Source of the DNA: JBKPHS01 sp046729975
GTDB taxonomy: Bacteria; Actinomycetota; Thermoleophilia; Solirubrobacterales; Thermoleophilaceae
Assembly: GCA_046729975.1 (NCBI GenBank)
Contig: JBKPHS010000148.1
Coordinates: 1 to 41,888, forward strand
DNA: 41,888 nucleotides
Direction of reading: 5' to 3'
Shown here: positions 22,222 through 30,308 of the stretch, in pieces
Position numbering within the stretch: position 1 is the stretch's first letter
Layout of the letters: each line of letters starts with the position of its first letter
Notes under the pieces: generated by a model
Told to the model about the DNA's origin: nothing
What the model saw: only the letters and a program-made list of their open reading frames with translations
Database searches by the model: none
Made by a program: the position numbers and the translations under genes

Positions 22222-22931
22222 CCCGGCTGCCCGACAGCCGCGGGCGTGTCGCGGCGCCGCTGCCGATCAGGCAGCAGCTCCCAGCGCGCCCACTCGTCGT
22301 CAGACATGGCGAGCATCCGGCGCCCGAGCATGCCGAGGCCTACGGCCAGCAAACCGAACGCAATCGCGCCGACGACCTTCGACTCGCCGAAGAAGCCGAC
22401 GAACGGCGCTATCGCCAGCAGGACCGCGGCCCAGATCGGGGTAAGCGCCCGCCGCCAGGCGACGACGGCCGTGATGACGCTGCCGAAGATCACGCCGACC
22501 GCGAACATCAAGAAGATGACCGCGCCTGCGGCGCTGTCCTCGAGCCGATCTTGGAATGCGACGTCCTGTGCCGAGACACCGTCCTGCACCAGCTCGTACT
22601 CGAACGCGCCGATAGGGAAGAACATGATCGCGCCGAGCGTCCCGATGAAGAGCAGCCAGGCGCCGAGCTGACCAAGGCCGACGCGCCGTCCCCGGAGGAG
22701 GTGCGCGAGTCCCAGCAGGCCGGGGAGCAGCACCAGCCCCCCGATCAGGAACAGGAAGGCCGCTGCGAGGTGCTCGCCGTCGTTGGCGGCGATATCGGCG
22801 AGGTACGCGGCCGGCTCGTCGTCGGTATCGGGCTCGACGAGTGAGCCGGCAACGAGGAAGAGCGGCCCCGCGACCAGGCAGATCGCGGCCAGCGTGCGCG
22901 AGAAGTTGCGCGAGTCAGAGAGCCTGAGCAT
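22218..22931 (-). CDS. uncharacterised six-helix membrane protein (DUF4386-like)
   Basis: A 237-residue integral membrane protein with about six hydrophobic segments: residues about 14-32 (CLVAGPLFLVAGSLVEP), 57-75, 88-110, 137-158, 165-182 and 186-203. The repeated pattern of a first helix with G-PL-FL-AG followed by AFLFLIGGLVLLPGLLGLAHLL resembles DUF4386-type proteins, but the match is from memory. The C-terminus is charged and cytosolic. The ATG follows a GGGGAGG ribosome-binding site. A hairpin at 22957-22973 separates it from the upstream MpsC gene. No function can be assigned. Confidence 0.7.
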   Translation of the reverse strand: MLRLSDSRNFSRTLAAICLVAGPLFLVAGSLVEPDTDDEPAAYLADIAANDGEHLAAAFLFLIGGLVLLPGLLGLAHLLRGRRVGLGQLGAWLLFIGTLGAIMFFPIGAFEYELVQDGVSAQDVAFQDRLEDSAAGAVIFLMFAVGVIFGSVITAVVAWRRALTPIWAAVLLAIAPFVGFFGESKVVGAIAFGLLAVGLGMLGRRMLAMSDDEWARWELLPDRQRRRDTPAAVGQPG

Positions 22932-22956
22932 TCGAATCCTCCCCTAGTCGATCTCA

Positions 22957-22973
22957 GGCGGGAGGCCCCCGCC
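22957..22973 (-). terminator. hairpin GGCGGG-AGGCC-CCCGCC after the MpsC gene
   Basis: A perfect 6-bp stem with a 5-base loop, 56 bases past the MpsC stop (minus strand) and before the next gene. It has no T-run. Confidence 0.35.
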
Positions 22974-23028
22974 GAGGCGGCCCTAGACGCTCCGAGAGGT
23001 CCCGGTCAAGTGCGTGGACTCGGCCCCG

Positions 23029-23445
23029 CTATTCCCTTACTGCCTGTTCGTCGAGCTCGAGCTCGAGCTCGTGCTCTGCCACGACGCTCGTCTGAGCGGG
23101 CTCGAGCATGAACAGCTCGACTGCCATGTCGGGGTCGCTGTGCACCTGGCTCATATAGGCGATCACCTTCCTGCGGGTGGCCTGCTCCACGATCGCGGTG
23201 AACTGGCCCTGCATCGTCTTCTGGAAGATCCGCCGGATGTCGTGGACCGCCTCCGCCTTGCCGTCGTCGATCAGCGTGCGCTCCGCAGTCGTGAAGCCTC
23301 CCCTGAGCACGCACATGATGGTGTCGTCGACCATGTACGTCTTGGCCTTGGTCGGGCCCTTGCCGTAGTACTGGCGGTGCAGCTGCACCAGCCCTCTAGA
23401 GATGCTCGCCAGCATCTCCCCATGGGTTTCACCCTGGTCCGCCAT
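23029..23445 (-). CDS. MpsC / DUF2294 domain protein
   Basis: A 138-residue soluble protein of the DUF2294/MpsC family (PF10057). Typical features are ISRGLVQLHRQYYGKGPTKA, YMVDDTIMCVLRGGFTTAER, and VHDIRRIFQKTMQGQFTAIV followed by VIAYMSQVHSDPDMAVELF. MpsC was proposed as part of a membrane-potential-generating system in one Bacillus; most members are stand-alone and their role is unclear. The C-terminus is unusual: EHELELELDEQ, encoded by a GAGCTC-type short repeat. The start ATG follows a GGGGAGG ribosome-binding site. It lies downstream of the RsbW-like gene, 120 bases away. Confidence 0.85.
   Translation of the reverse strand: MADQGETHGEMLASISRGLVQLHRQYYGKGPTKAKTYMVDDTIMCVLRGGFTTAERTLIDDGKAEAVHDIRRIFQKTMQGQFTAIVEQATRRKVIAYMSQVHSDPDMAVELFMLEPAQTSVVAEHELELELDEQAVRE
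23048..23072. repeat. short in-frame GAGCTC hexamer repeat
   Basis: Imperfect tandem copies of GAGCTC encode ELELEL near the C-terminus of the MpsC protein. Such repeats can vary in length by slippage without shifting frame. Confidence 0.5.
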
Positions 23446-23565
23446 GGCCGAACCTCCCCTCCGCCCCTCTCATTCGCTACGTCGCCCGACGGGGAGAGTT
23501 GCGTGGAGACCCAACGGGCAAGTCCAAGCTTGACTCTACCAACGCGCGCGGGAGCCTCAAGGCCG

Positions 23566-23982
23566 TCAGGCCGGGCGGCTAAGGGACGGATCCTGCTCGT
23601 AGTCGAGCTCGAACCAGACGCACCCCCCGCGGGCGGGCGCGACGCCCCAGCGGTCGGCCAGCTGGCTCACGAGGTAGAGCCCCCAGCCGGAGTTCCCGGC
23701 TGGAGCCGCCGACAGCGGCCGGTAGTCGAAGCCGTGCCCGTCGTCGCTCACCTCCACCCGGACTCCCAGGCGCGTCATCCAGATCGTCATGAGGATCGAG
23801 TCGCCCGCATGGAGTCCGGCATGGCGCACGCTGTTCGTCACGAGCTCGCTGGCGAGGAGGCGGACGTCGTCGTAAAACAGGCCGAGTTCCTGGGCGAGGC
23901 CGTCGATCGCCAGCCGGGCGGCCGTGGGCGCAGGTTCCCCGGCGGAGAGCTCGTAGCTCGTGGTCCGCTCAGGCAGAACCAC
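23566..23982 (-). CDS. RsbW-like ATP-binding protein (HATPase_c_2), probable anti-sigma factor
   Basis: A 138-residue GHKL-fold protein. The N-box ELVTNSVRHA, the G1 box VSDDGHGFD and the G2-type GWGLYLVSQLADRW are the standard ATP-binding motifs of the RsbW/SpoIIAB family. Such proteins bind a sigma factor or phosphorylate a STAS antagonist. GTG at 23982 (VVLPERTTSYEL) is taken as the start because the longer frame to 24066 begins with basic shadow-like sequence. The STAS gene lies 189 bases upstream on the same strand. No sigma-factor gene is visible nearby, so the partner must be encoded elsewhere, or the protein is a stand-alone serine kinase. Confidence 0.8.
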   Translation of the reverse strand: MVLPERTTSYELSAGEPAPTAARLAIDGLAQELGLFYDDVRLLASELVTNSVRHAGLHAGDSILMTIWMTRLGVRVEVSDDGHGFDYRPLSAAPAGNSGWGLYLVSQLADRWGVAPARGGCVWFELDYEQDPSLSRPA

Positions 23983-24171
23983 CGCCCTACCCTTCCCCTC
24001 TTTTCGGGGAGGACGACCCAGCTGATGCCGAGGGCGGCGGGCGCAACCAACCTCCAGTCCACGCACCCTCCGCCCCGGCGGACGGACGCGCCTATCGGGT
24101 CAAGCAACCATCAGGTGGGGCAGACGTGCACCACGATCAGGTGATTCGAGAATAGCGCTACGGATCGCCCG

Positions 24172-24537
24172 TCACAACCGGTCTGCGGCCGCTGCGGCCG
24201 CCCGGCGCGAGCGCCTCATCCGGGTCGCCGACATCTCGAAGCGCCGGTCGAGCGCCGTGACCTCAAGGAGGCGCATCACCGGCCCGGGCCTCATGGCGAG
24301 GACGAGCCGGCGCCGGCAGGTCCGTGCCCGGGCAGCTGCGCCGAGAAGGGCGCTGAGTCCGGTCGAGTCCATGAACTTCAGACGGCGGAGGTCCACGATG
24401 ATCACGGACGGCTCGTCGACCTCGATGCGCGCCAGCTCGCCCTCGAATGCGGGCGCGGTGGACGAGTCGAGCTCGCCCACGGTCGCGAGCCGGCCGGTTC
24501 CGTTCAGGCAGTCGGCGTGGAAGCGAAGTACGGCCAC
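24172..24537 (-). CDS. STAS-domain anti-anti-sigma factor (RsbV-like)
   Basis: A 121-residue single STAS domain. GELDSSTAPAFEGELARIEV, then VIIVDLRRLKFMDSTGLSALL with the DSTG motif whose Ser is the phosphorylation site in SpoIIAA/RsbV proteins. Unphosphorylated forms bind the anti-sigma factor and free the sigma factor. The start is the GTG at 24537 (VAVLRFHADC); a longer frame to 24630 exists but its extra residues are not STAS-like. The C-terminus is basic with an Ala/Arg run (RRSRRAAAAAADRL), unusual for the family and possibly nucleic-acid or membrane associated. It is the natural partner of the RsbW-like protein downstream. Confidence 0.8.
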   Translation of the reverse strand: MAVLRFHADCLNGTGRLATVGELDSSTAPAFEGELARIEVDEPSVIIVDLRRLKFMDSTGLSALLGAAARARTCRRRLVLAMRPGPVMRLLEVTALDRRFEMSATRMRRSRRAAAAAADRL

Positions 24538-24698
24538 AGACTCACGTGCTACCGGGGACTGCGACCACCAGTCCGTCCCTCGCCCGATGAGCAGCGTGCG
24601 TCTTGGAAGCCGGTACCAACTCGAGCCCACCGGGGGTGCGGCTCAAGCCCACTGCGATCGTAGCCCGTCGGCTTGCCACGGGCAAGTCGGGCCGAGAC

Positions 24699-26186
24699 TC
24701 AGGCCGGCGCCGGCGGCGAGTCGAGGTTGACGGCCACGTACTTGATCTCGAGGAACTCCTCGATGCCCTCGTGGCCGCCCTCGCGGCCGATGCCCGACTG
24801 CTTGACGCCGCCGAACGGCGCGCCTGCGTTCGAGACCATCCCCTGGTTGAGGCCGACCATGCCGGTCTCGAGCCCCTCGATCACGCGCAGGGCGCGCCTG
24901 AGGTCGCTCGTGTAGACGTAGGCGACGAGGCCGTATTCAGTGTCGTTGGCGGCGGCGATGGCCGCCTCCTCGGAGTCGAACGAGGCGACAGGGGCCACCG
25001 GCCCGAAGATCTCCTCCTTGAGCAGCCGGGCGTTGCGCGGCACGTTGCTCAGGACGGTCGGCTCGTAGAAGTAGCCGCGCCCATCGGGGATACCGCCGCC
25101 CACCACGACGTGAGCGCCCTTCTGGCGCGCGTCGTCCACCAGCTCGGCAACCTTGCTGCGCTGGTTGTCGTCGATGAGGGGCCCGACCTTGACGTCCTCC
25201 TCGGTCCCCCGCCCGACCTTGAGGGAGCCCATGCGCTCGGCGAGCCGCCCGGCGAACTCCTCTGCCACCGGCTCGGCCACGTGGAAGCGGTTCGCCGCGG
25301 TGCAGGCCTCGCCGATGTTGCGCATCTTCGCGAGCATGGCGCCCTCGACCGCTGCATCCAGGTCCGCGTCGTCGAACACGAGGAACGGCGCGTTGCCGCC
25401 GAGCTCCATCGAGACCTTGAGGATCTGCTCTGAGGCCTGCTCGAGCAGCGTGCGCCCGACCTCCGTGGACCCCGTGAAGGAGAGCTTACGCGTGCGAGGG
25501 TCCTTGATCAGCGGCTCCATCGTCGAGCCGGAGGACGACGCCGTGACGACGTTCAGCACGCCGCCCGGCAGCCCTGACTCCTCGAGGATCTCCGCGAGAG
25601 CGAGCATCGAGAGCGGCGTCTGCTTCGCCGGCTTCATCACCATCGTGCAGCCCGCGGCGATCGCCGGCCCGATCTTTCGCGTGCCCATGGCGAGCGGGAA
25701 GTTCCATGGCGTGATCAGGATCGAGGGCCCGACAGGCTGCTTCATCGTCAGCACCCGCCCCTTGCCGTTGGCCGCGACGTTGTACTGGCCCTCGATGCGC
25801 ATCGCCTCGCCGGAGAACCAGCGGAAGAACTCGGCCGCGTAGACGATCTCCGCTTCGGACTCCGCCACCGGCTTGCCCATCTCGAGCGTCATCAGCAGCG
25901 CCAGCTCGTCCTTGCGCTCGATGATCCTGTCGAACGCCCGGCGGAGGATCTCGCCCCGCTCCACGGGCGGGACCGCGGCGAACTCCGCCTTCACGTCGAC
26001 GGCGGCGTCGAGTGCTGCCATGGCGTCGTCGGGGGTCGCGTCGGCGACCTCGGCGATGACCTCGCCCGTGGCGGGATCGTCCACCGCGATGGTCCCGCCC
26101 TCGGCGCCGTCGCGCCACTCGCCGCCGATGTAGAGCTGTTTCCTGACGCCGTCGACGACCGCTTGTTCGCTGGTGATGGTGCTCAT
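24699..26186 (-). CDS. gabD: NAD(P)-dependent aldehyde dehydrogenase, succinate-semialdehyde dehydrogenase type
   Basis: A 495-residue aldehyde dehydrogenase. Asn162 (TPWNFP), Glu261 (MELGGNAPFLVF) and the catalytic Cys295 (GEACTAANRF) are all present, with FTGSTEVGRTLL for cofactor binding. Sequence features of the middle and the FGGVKQSGIGREGGHEGIEEFL ending resemble GabD-type enzymes, which oxidise succinate semialdehyde to succinate. The start ATG overlaps the stop of the upstream TPP-enzyme gene by four bases, indicating one operon and translational coupling. If the upstream enzyme is a 2-oxoglutarate decarboxylase, this one would complete the bypass to succinate; if not, GABA or other aldehyde metabolism is possible. 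Confidence 0.85.
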   Translation of the reverse strand: MSTITSEQAVVDGVRKQLYIGGEWRDGAEGGTIAVDDPATGEVIAEVADATPDDAMAALDAAVDVKAEFAAVPPVERGEILRRAFDRIIERKDELALLMTLEMGKPVAESEAEIVYAAEFFRWFSGEAMRIEGQYNVAANGKGRVLTMKQPVGPSILITPWNFPLAMGTRKIGPAIAAGCTMVMKPAKQTPLSMLALAEILEESGLPGGVLNVVTASSSGSTMEPLIKDPRTRKLSFTGSTEVGRTLLEQASEQILKVSMELGGNAPFLVFDDADLDAAVEGAMLAKMRNIGEACTAANRFHVAEPVAEEFAGRLAERMGSLKVGRGTEEDVKVGPLIDDNQRSKVAELVDDARQKGAHVVVGGGIPDGRGYFYEPTVLSNVPRNARLLKEEIFGPVAPVASFDSEEAAIAAANDTEYGLVAYVYTSDLRRALRVIEGLETGMVGLNQGMVSNAGAPFGGVKQSGIGREGGHEGIEEFLEIKYVAVNLDSPPAPA

Positions 26187-27826
26187 GTCGCCACTGTCTC
26201 CGTACCGAGTTCCTCAGAGATTGCAACATCGATCGAGTAGTCGATCGGCAGCACGATCAGCGAGGGGACGTCCTGGTCGAGCGCCTGCCTCAGCTGCAGC
26301 GGGAAGTCGTCGACCGACCGGCAGCGCCAGGCCGGCATGCCGAACGACTCCGCGAGCTTGACGAAGTCCGGGTTCGTGAAGTCCGTCCCGAAATGCCGCT
26401 CGAACTTCTTGTCCTGCTTCCAGACGATCGACCCGTACTGGCCGTTCTCCCAGACGATCGAGACGAACGGCGTCTTCAGGCGAGTCGCCGTCTCGAGCTC
26501 CTGTGCGTTCATCAGGAACCCGCCGTCTCCGTTCACGGTCACCACGTTGCGCTCGGGGTGCACGAGCTTGGCCGCGATCGCCGCCGGCAGCGCGAATCCC
26601 ATGCCCGCGAGCCCGTTGGCGATCAGAACCGTGTTGGGCTCGTATGCCGGGAACATGCGTCCGATCCAGAGCTTGTGGAGCCCGACGTCCGAGATCAGGA
26701 TGTCGTCGCGACCCAGCGCGCTGCGGATCTCGTAGAGGACGCGCGGAGGCTGCATCGGCCAGTCGTCGTCGTCCTTCGACTGGTCGAAGCGGCCCAGCAC
26801 GACTTCCCGCAGGCGATGTGAGCCACCCTGGTGCGGCACGTGCCGGCACTCCTCTCCCAGCCGCGCGAGCACGTGGTAGATGTCGCCGATGAGCTCGACC
26901 TCGGGGACGAAGTACTCGTCGATCTCCGCGGGGAGCGAGTCGATGCAGACGATCTTCTTGTCGCGCCGCGGGTTCCAGTACTCCGGCGAGTGCTCCACCA
27001 GGTCGTAGCCGATCGCCAGCACGACATCGGCGTCCTCGAAGCCGGCCATCTTGTAGTCGCCGGACTGAAGCCCCACGGAGCCAAGCGCCATTGGATCGTG
27101 CGGGTCGAGCAGGCCCTTCCCCATGAAGGTCTCGGCCACGGGGATCCCGGTCGCGCGCGCGAACTCCCGCAGCGCCGGGGCGCCGCCCGCGCGCACCACG
27201 CCGTTGCCGGCGAGTGCGACCGGGTTGAGCGCTCCGCGGACGAGGTCGGCGGCCTTGAGCAGCTCGCGGGCCGACGGCTCGGGCTGCACGGGTTTGCGCC
27301 GCGGCAGCGGCTCCCCCTCGACGTCGGCGCCCATGACGTCCTCGGGAAGCTCGATATGAGTCGCTCCGGGCTTCTCCGACTCCGCGAGCTTGAAGGCCTT
27401 GCGGACTACCTCCGGGATGATCGCGGCGTCCGAGACCCGGGCGTTCCACTTCGTGATCGGGCGCATCACGCGCATCAGATCGATGTACTGGTGGGACTCC
27501 TTGTGCATGCGCTCGAGGTCGCCCTGGCCCGTCAGCGCGACGAGCGGTGCGCGGTCGAGGAAGGCGTCGGCCACCGCGGTCACCAGGTTGGTGGCGCCCG
27601 GGCCGAGCGTGCCGAGGCAGACGCCGGCGCGCCCGGTGAGCCGCCCGTAGACGTCGGCCATGTAGGCGCCGCCCTGCTCGTGCCTGACCGGCACGAACTC
27701 GATCGAGGAGTCCGCGAGCGACTCGTTCAGGTCGAGCGTCTCCTCGCCGGGGATGCCGAACACGTACTTGACGCCTTCGGCCTCGAGGCACTCGACGAAC
27801 AGGTCGGACGCTTTGCGAGCGCTCAC
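26183..27826 (-). CDS. TPP-dependent acetolactate-synthase-like enzyme, candidate 2-oxoglutarate decarboxylase
   Basis: A 547-residue thiamine diphosphate enzyme with the three-domain POX/ALS architecture. Glu50 (VRHEQGGAYMADVYGR) activates the cofactor; GDG with Asp434 and Asn461 (VNGDGGFLMNAQ ... WENGQY) forms the Mg-TPP motif. Annotation pipelines would call it acetolactate synthase large subunit, but no small subunit is nearby and the operon partner is a SSADH-type dehydrogenase. The MHKESHQYIDLMR, PITKW and VVRKAF..A..EKPGATHIELPE stretches look close to the enzyme shown to be a 2-oxoglutarate decarboxylase in Synechococcus PCC 7002. Start is GTG 27826, seven bases after TAGAGT; upstream extension to 27868 is less likely. 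Confidence 0.8.
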   Translation of the reverse strand: MSARKASDLFVECLEAEGVKYVFGIPGEETLDLNESLADSSIEFVPVRHEQGGAYMADVYGRLTGRAGVCLGTLGPGATNLVTAVADAFLDRAPLVALTGQGDLERMHKESHQYIDLMRVMRPITKWNARVSDAAIIPEVVRKAFKLAESEKPGATHIELPEDVMGADVEGEPLPRRKPVQPEPSARELLKAADLVRGALNPVALAGNGVVRAGGAPALREFARATGIPVAETFMGKGLLDPHDPMALGSVGLQSGDYKMAGFEDADVVLAIGYDLVEHSPEYWNPRRDKKIVCIDSLPAEIDEYFVPEVELIGDIYHVLARLGEECRHVPHQGGSHRLREVVLGRFDQSKDDDDWPMQPPRVLYEIRSALGRDDILISDVGLHKLWIGRMFPAYEPNTVLIANGLAGMGFALPAAIAAKLVHPERNVVTVNGDGGFLMNAQELETATRLKTPFVSIVWENGQYGSIVWKQDKKFERHFGTDFTNPDFVKLAESFGMPAWRCRSVDDFPLQLRQALDQDVPSLIVLPIDYSIDVAISEELGTETVAT

Positions 27827-27833
27827 CGTCCGG

Positions 27834-27839
27834 ACTCTA
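27834..27839 (-). promoter_or_regulatory. leaderless -10 TAGAGT, TPP-enzyme/gabD operon
   Basis: TANNNT hexamer seven bases before the GTG at 27826. This supports GTG 27826 as the start rather than the longer frame. Confidence 0.5.
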
Positions 27840-27912
27840 GCGAGGCGTAGAGCGCGACCCTGAGGCATATTGCGGGTTCCGAAAGCGTCGCTACCTTAGG
27901 GCGGACTCGCCG

Positions 27913-29313
27913 ATGCGAAGAATCCTTCTGCTGACAACCCTCCTCTGTCTGCTGGCGCCGAGCGTCGCCGCGGCAGCCACGCGCCACGTCGTCCGCGGAG
28001 CCGGCTTCGGCCACGGGATCGGCATGAGCCAGTACGGCGCCCTCGGCTTCGCTCAGAAGGGCAAGGGCTACCGCGAGATCCTGTCCCACTACTACACGGG
28101 CACACAGCTCTCGAGCGCCGATGCGCGCACGATTCGCGTGCTGCTGCAGAGCGGGCGTGACACGATCTCTTTCCGCGGCGCAACCGGCATCACCGGTCGC
28201 CGCCTCGATCCGAACAGGATGTACAGGGTCACGGCCGACGGGCTCTCCGGGGTGAGGCTGCGCGACGCCGGCGGCGACCACATTGAGCGCCTCGCGGCGC
28301 CGGTTCAGGTGACGAGCTCGAGCGGCGTCGTCCAGCTGCTCGGCACCGCGATCAACGGCCTGAAGGACGGTCGCTACCGGGGCTCGCTCGAGCTGCAGCC
28401 GGGGACCTTCGGAGGCATGGTCGCCGTCAACGCGGTCTCGCTCGACGACTATGTGCAGGGCGTCGTGCCGGAGGAGGTGCCCGGCTCGTGGCCCGCGGAG
28501 GTGCTCAAGGCGCAGGCGGTCGCGGCCCGCAGCTACGCGCTCACGACCGACGCGGGCGGCGCCCTCTTCGACCAGTACCCGGATACGCGCTCGCAGGTCT
28601 ACCGCGGCGTCGACCGCGAGGAGGCCACGAGCAACGCGGCCGTCCAGGCCACGGCCGGGGAGGTGCTGCGGCATTCCGGCAAGGTCGCCGTCACATACTT
28701 CTTCTCGACCTCCGGCGGCCGCACGGAGAACATCGAGAACGTCTTCTACAACGCCAGGCCGGTTCCCTACCTCGTCAGCGTCGACGACCCCTACGACGAG
28801 GTCTCTCCGCGCCATCGCTGGCGTCTGAGTTTCAGCTCGGTCCAGCTCCAGGCGAAGCTGCGCGGGCTCGTGAAGGGCCGCTTCCGGCGCATCAGGGTCA
28901 TCAGGCGCGGAAGGTCTCCGCGCATCGTGCAGGCCGAGGTGTGGGGCAGCCGCGGGAGATCCGTCATCAACGGTGCCACGCTGCGGTCCCGGCTCGGCCT
29001 CTTCGACACGTGGGCCTACTTCACGACGGTGCGCACCTCGCGCAGCGGCTCGACGGCTCGCGCGAGCTCGTCCCGCGGGCTGGCGATCGGCATCGCCGCG
29101 CGCCCGCGCGGCGCGCTGCTGTACGGGGAGTTCACACCGCGGCCGCGTGGCGGGCGGCTCGCTCTCGAGTACCGCTCGCGCGGAGGGCACTGGCGCGAGG
29201 TGGGGCGGGTCAGCGTTTCGAGCACGGGCGCCTATCGCGCGCAAGTGCACGCGCGGGGCCTCTACCGCGTGCGCGGGGGCGCGGTCAGCGGGCCGCCCGT
29301 ACGCGTCGGCTAG
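27913..29313 (+). CDS. SpoIID/LytB-domain secreted protein
   Basis: A 466-residue protein with an N-terminal signal peptide (MRRILLLTTLLCLLAPSVAAA). The first domain begins VVRGAGFGHGIGMSQYGALG, with the family motif GHGxGMSQYGA, then NAVSLDDYVQGVVPEEVPGS and AEVLKAQAVAARSYAL, the SpoIID catalytic-type core. In Bacillus SpoIID is a lytic transglycosylase for engulfment; in non-sporulating actinobacteria such proteins act on cell-wall peptidoglycan in some unidentified way. The last 150 residues are basic and Gly/Arg-rich, perhaps wall binding. The start ATG is preceded by TACCTT (27892-27897) at 15 bases. It diverges from the TPP-enzyme operon. Confidence 0.9.
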   Translation: MRRILLLTTLLCLLAPSVAAAATRHVVRGAGFGHGIGMSQYGALGFAQKGKGYREILSHYYTGTQLSSADARTIRVLLQSGRDTISFRGATGITGRRLDPNRMYRVTADGLSGVRLRDAGGDHIERLAAPVQVTSSSGVVQLLGTAINGLKDGRYRGSLELQPGTFGGMVAVNAVSLDDYVQGVVPEEVPGSWPAEVLKAQAVAARSYALTTDAGGALFDQYPDTRSQVYRGVDREEATSNAAVQATAGEVLRHSGKVAVTYFFSTSGGRTENIENVFYNARPVPYLVSVDDPYDEVSPRHRWRLSFSSVQLQAKLRGLVKGRFRRIRVIRRGRSPRIVQAEVWGSRGRSVINGATLRSRLGLFDTWAYFTTVRTSRSGSTARASSSRGLAIGIAARPRGALLYGEFTPRPRGGRLALEYRSRGGHWREVGRVSVSSTGAYRAQVHARGLYRVRGGAVSGPPVRVG

Positions 29314-29337
29314 GCCGGGCTAGGGCCAGAGCCGCTC

Positions 29338-29343
29338 TAGGAT
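29338..29343 (+). promoter_or_regulatory. leaderless -10 TAGGAT, ABC exporter operon
   Basis: TANNNT hexamer eight bases before the GTG at 29352. Confidence 0.5.
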
Positions 29344-29351
29344 GGGCGGCC

Positions 29352-30308
29352 GTGGCCGCCATCGAGACTCGCGACCTGGTACGGCGCTTCGAGGGCGGCA
29401 TTGTCGCCGTCGCGGGCGTGGACCTCTCCATCGGTGACGGTGAGATGTACGCCTTCCTCGGGCCGAACGGGGCGGGGAAGACGACCATGGTGCGCATGCT
29501 CACGACGTTGCTCGTCCCATCGAGCGGCACGGCGCGGGTGGACGGCTACGACGTGGTGACCGACGCGGCGGAGGTGCGGAGCGCGATCGGCGTGGCGCTC
29601 CAGGAGGCCGCGCTCGACCCGCTGATGACCGGCCGCGAGCTGATCGGCCTTCAAGCGACTCTCCACGGCCTGGACACGTCCGAGGGACGCCGCCGCGGCG
29701 ACGCGCTGCTCGAGCGCGTCGGCATCGCCGGGGCGGCGGATCGCCGCGTCGGGACGTACTCCGGCGGCATGCGGCGCCGGCTCGACCTGGCGATGGCGCT
29801 CGTCCACGAGCCGGCCGTCCTCTTCCTCGACGAGCCGACGACGGGTCTCGACCCGGTCAGCCGGCGCGACATCTGGACCGAGGTCCGCCACCTCAACGAC
29901 GAGGGGACGACGGTCTTCCTGACGACGCAGTACCTCGAGGAGGCGGACCAGCTCGCGGACCGAGTGGGGATCATCGACGACGGCCGGATGGCGGCAGAGG
30001 GCACCCCAGCCGAGCTCAAAGCGCAGGTCGGCCGGCCGCGGCTCGAGCTCTGCCTGGCCGGCGACGGCCGTGCCCGCGCGGACGAGGTGCTGTCCCGCTT
30101 CGGGGAGGTCCTTCCAGGGGGCGACGGGACGGTGGCGGTCGCGGTCGCGGCGGGAGCGAGCGGAGTGGCGCCGATCGTGCGGGCCCTCGACGAGGCGGGT
30201 CTGGCGGTCGAGTCGCTCGACCTGCACCAGCCGACCCTCGACGACGTCTTCGTGGCAAAGACCGGCAAGCACCTCGAGCGTGAAGAGGAAGGCGAGGGCG
30301 CCGCTTGA
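29352..30308 (+). CDS. ABC transporter ATP-binding protein, DrrA-like exporter
   Basis: A 318-residue ATPase of the ABC-2 type drug/lipid exporter class. Walker A is GPNGAGKT at residues 37-44, the signature YSGGMRRRLDLAMAL and Walker B AVLFLDEPTTGLD follow, and TTQYLEEADQLADRVGII is the switch region. The C-terminal 90 residues form a regulatory domain typical of DrrA-like proteins. GTG at 29352 is the start because VAAIETRDLVRRFEGG begins the fold; the long upstream frame runs through the SpoIID gene. The next two genes encode the permeases, overlapping by TTGA and ATGA. The substrate is unknown; daunorubicin-like resistance is the family name, not a prediction. Confidence 0.9.
   Translation: MAAIETRDLVRRFEGGIVAVAGVDLSIGDGEMYAFLGPNGAGKTTMVRMLTTLLVPSSGTARVDGYDVVTDAAEVRSAIGVALQEAALDPLMTGRELIGLQATLHGLDTSEGRRRGDALLERVGIAGAADRRVGTYSGGMRRRLDLAMALVHEPAVLFLDEPTTGLDPVSRRDIWTEVRHLNDEGTTVFLTTQYLEEADQLADRVGIIDDGRMAAEGTPAELKAQVGRPRLELCLAGDGRARADEVLSRFGEVLPGGDGTVAVAVAAGASGVAPIVRALDEAGLAVESLDLHQPTLDDVFVAKTGKHLEREEEGEGAA

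Noticed and set aside
23048..23072. GAGCTC repeat as a CRISPR or regulatory repeat
   Set aside because: The repeat is in the coding frame and encodes ELELEL; no spacers are present.
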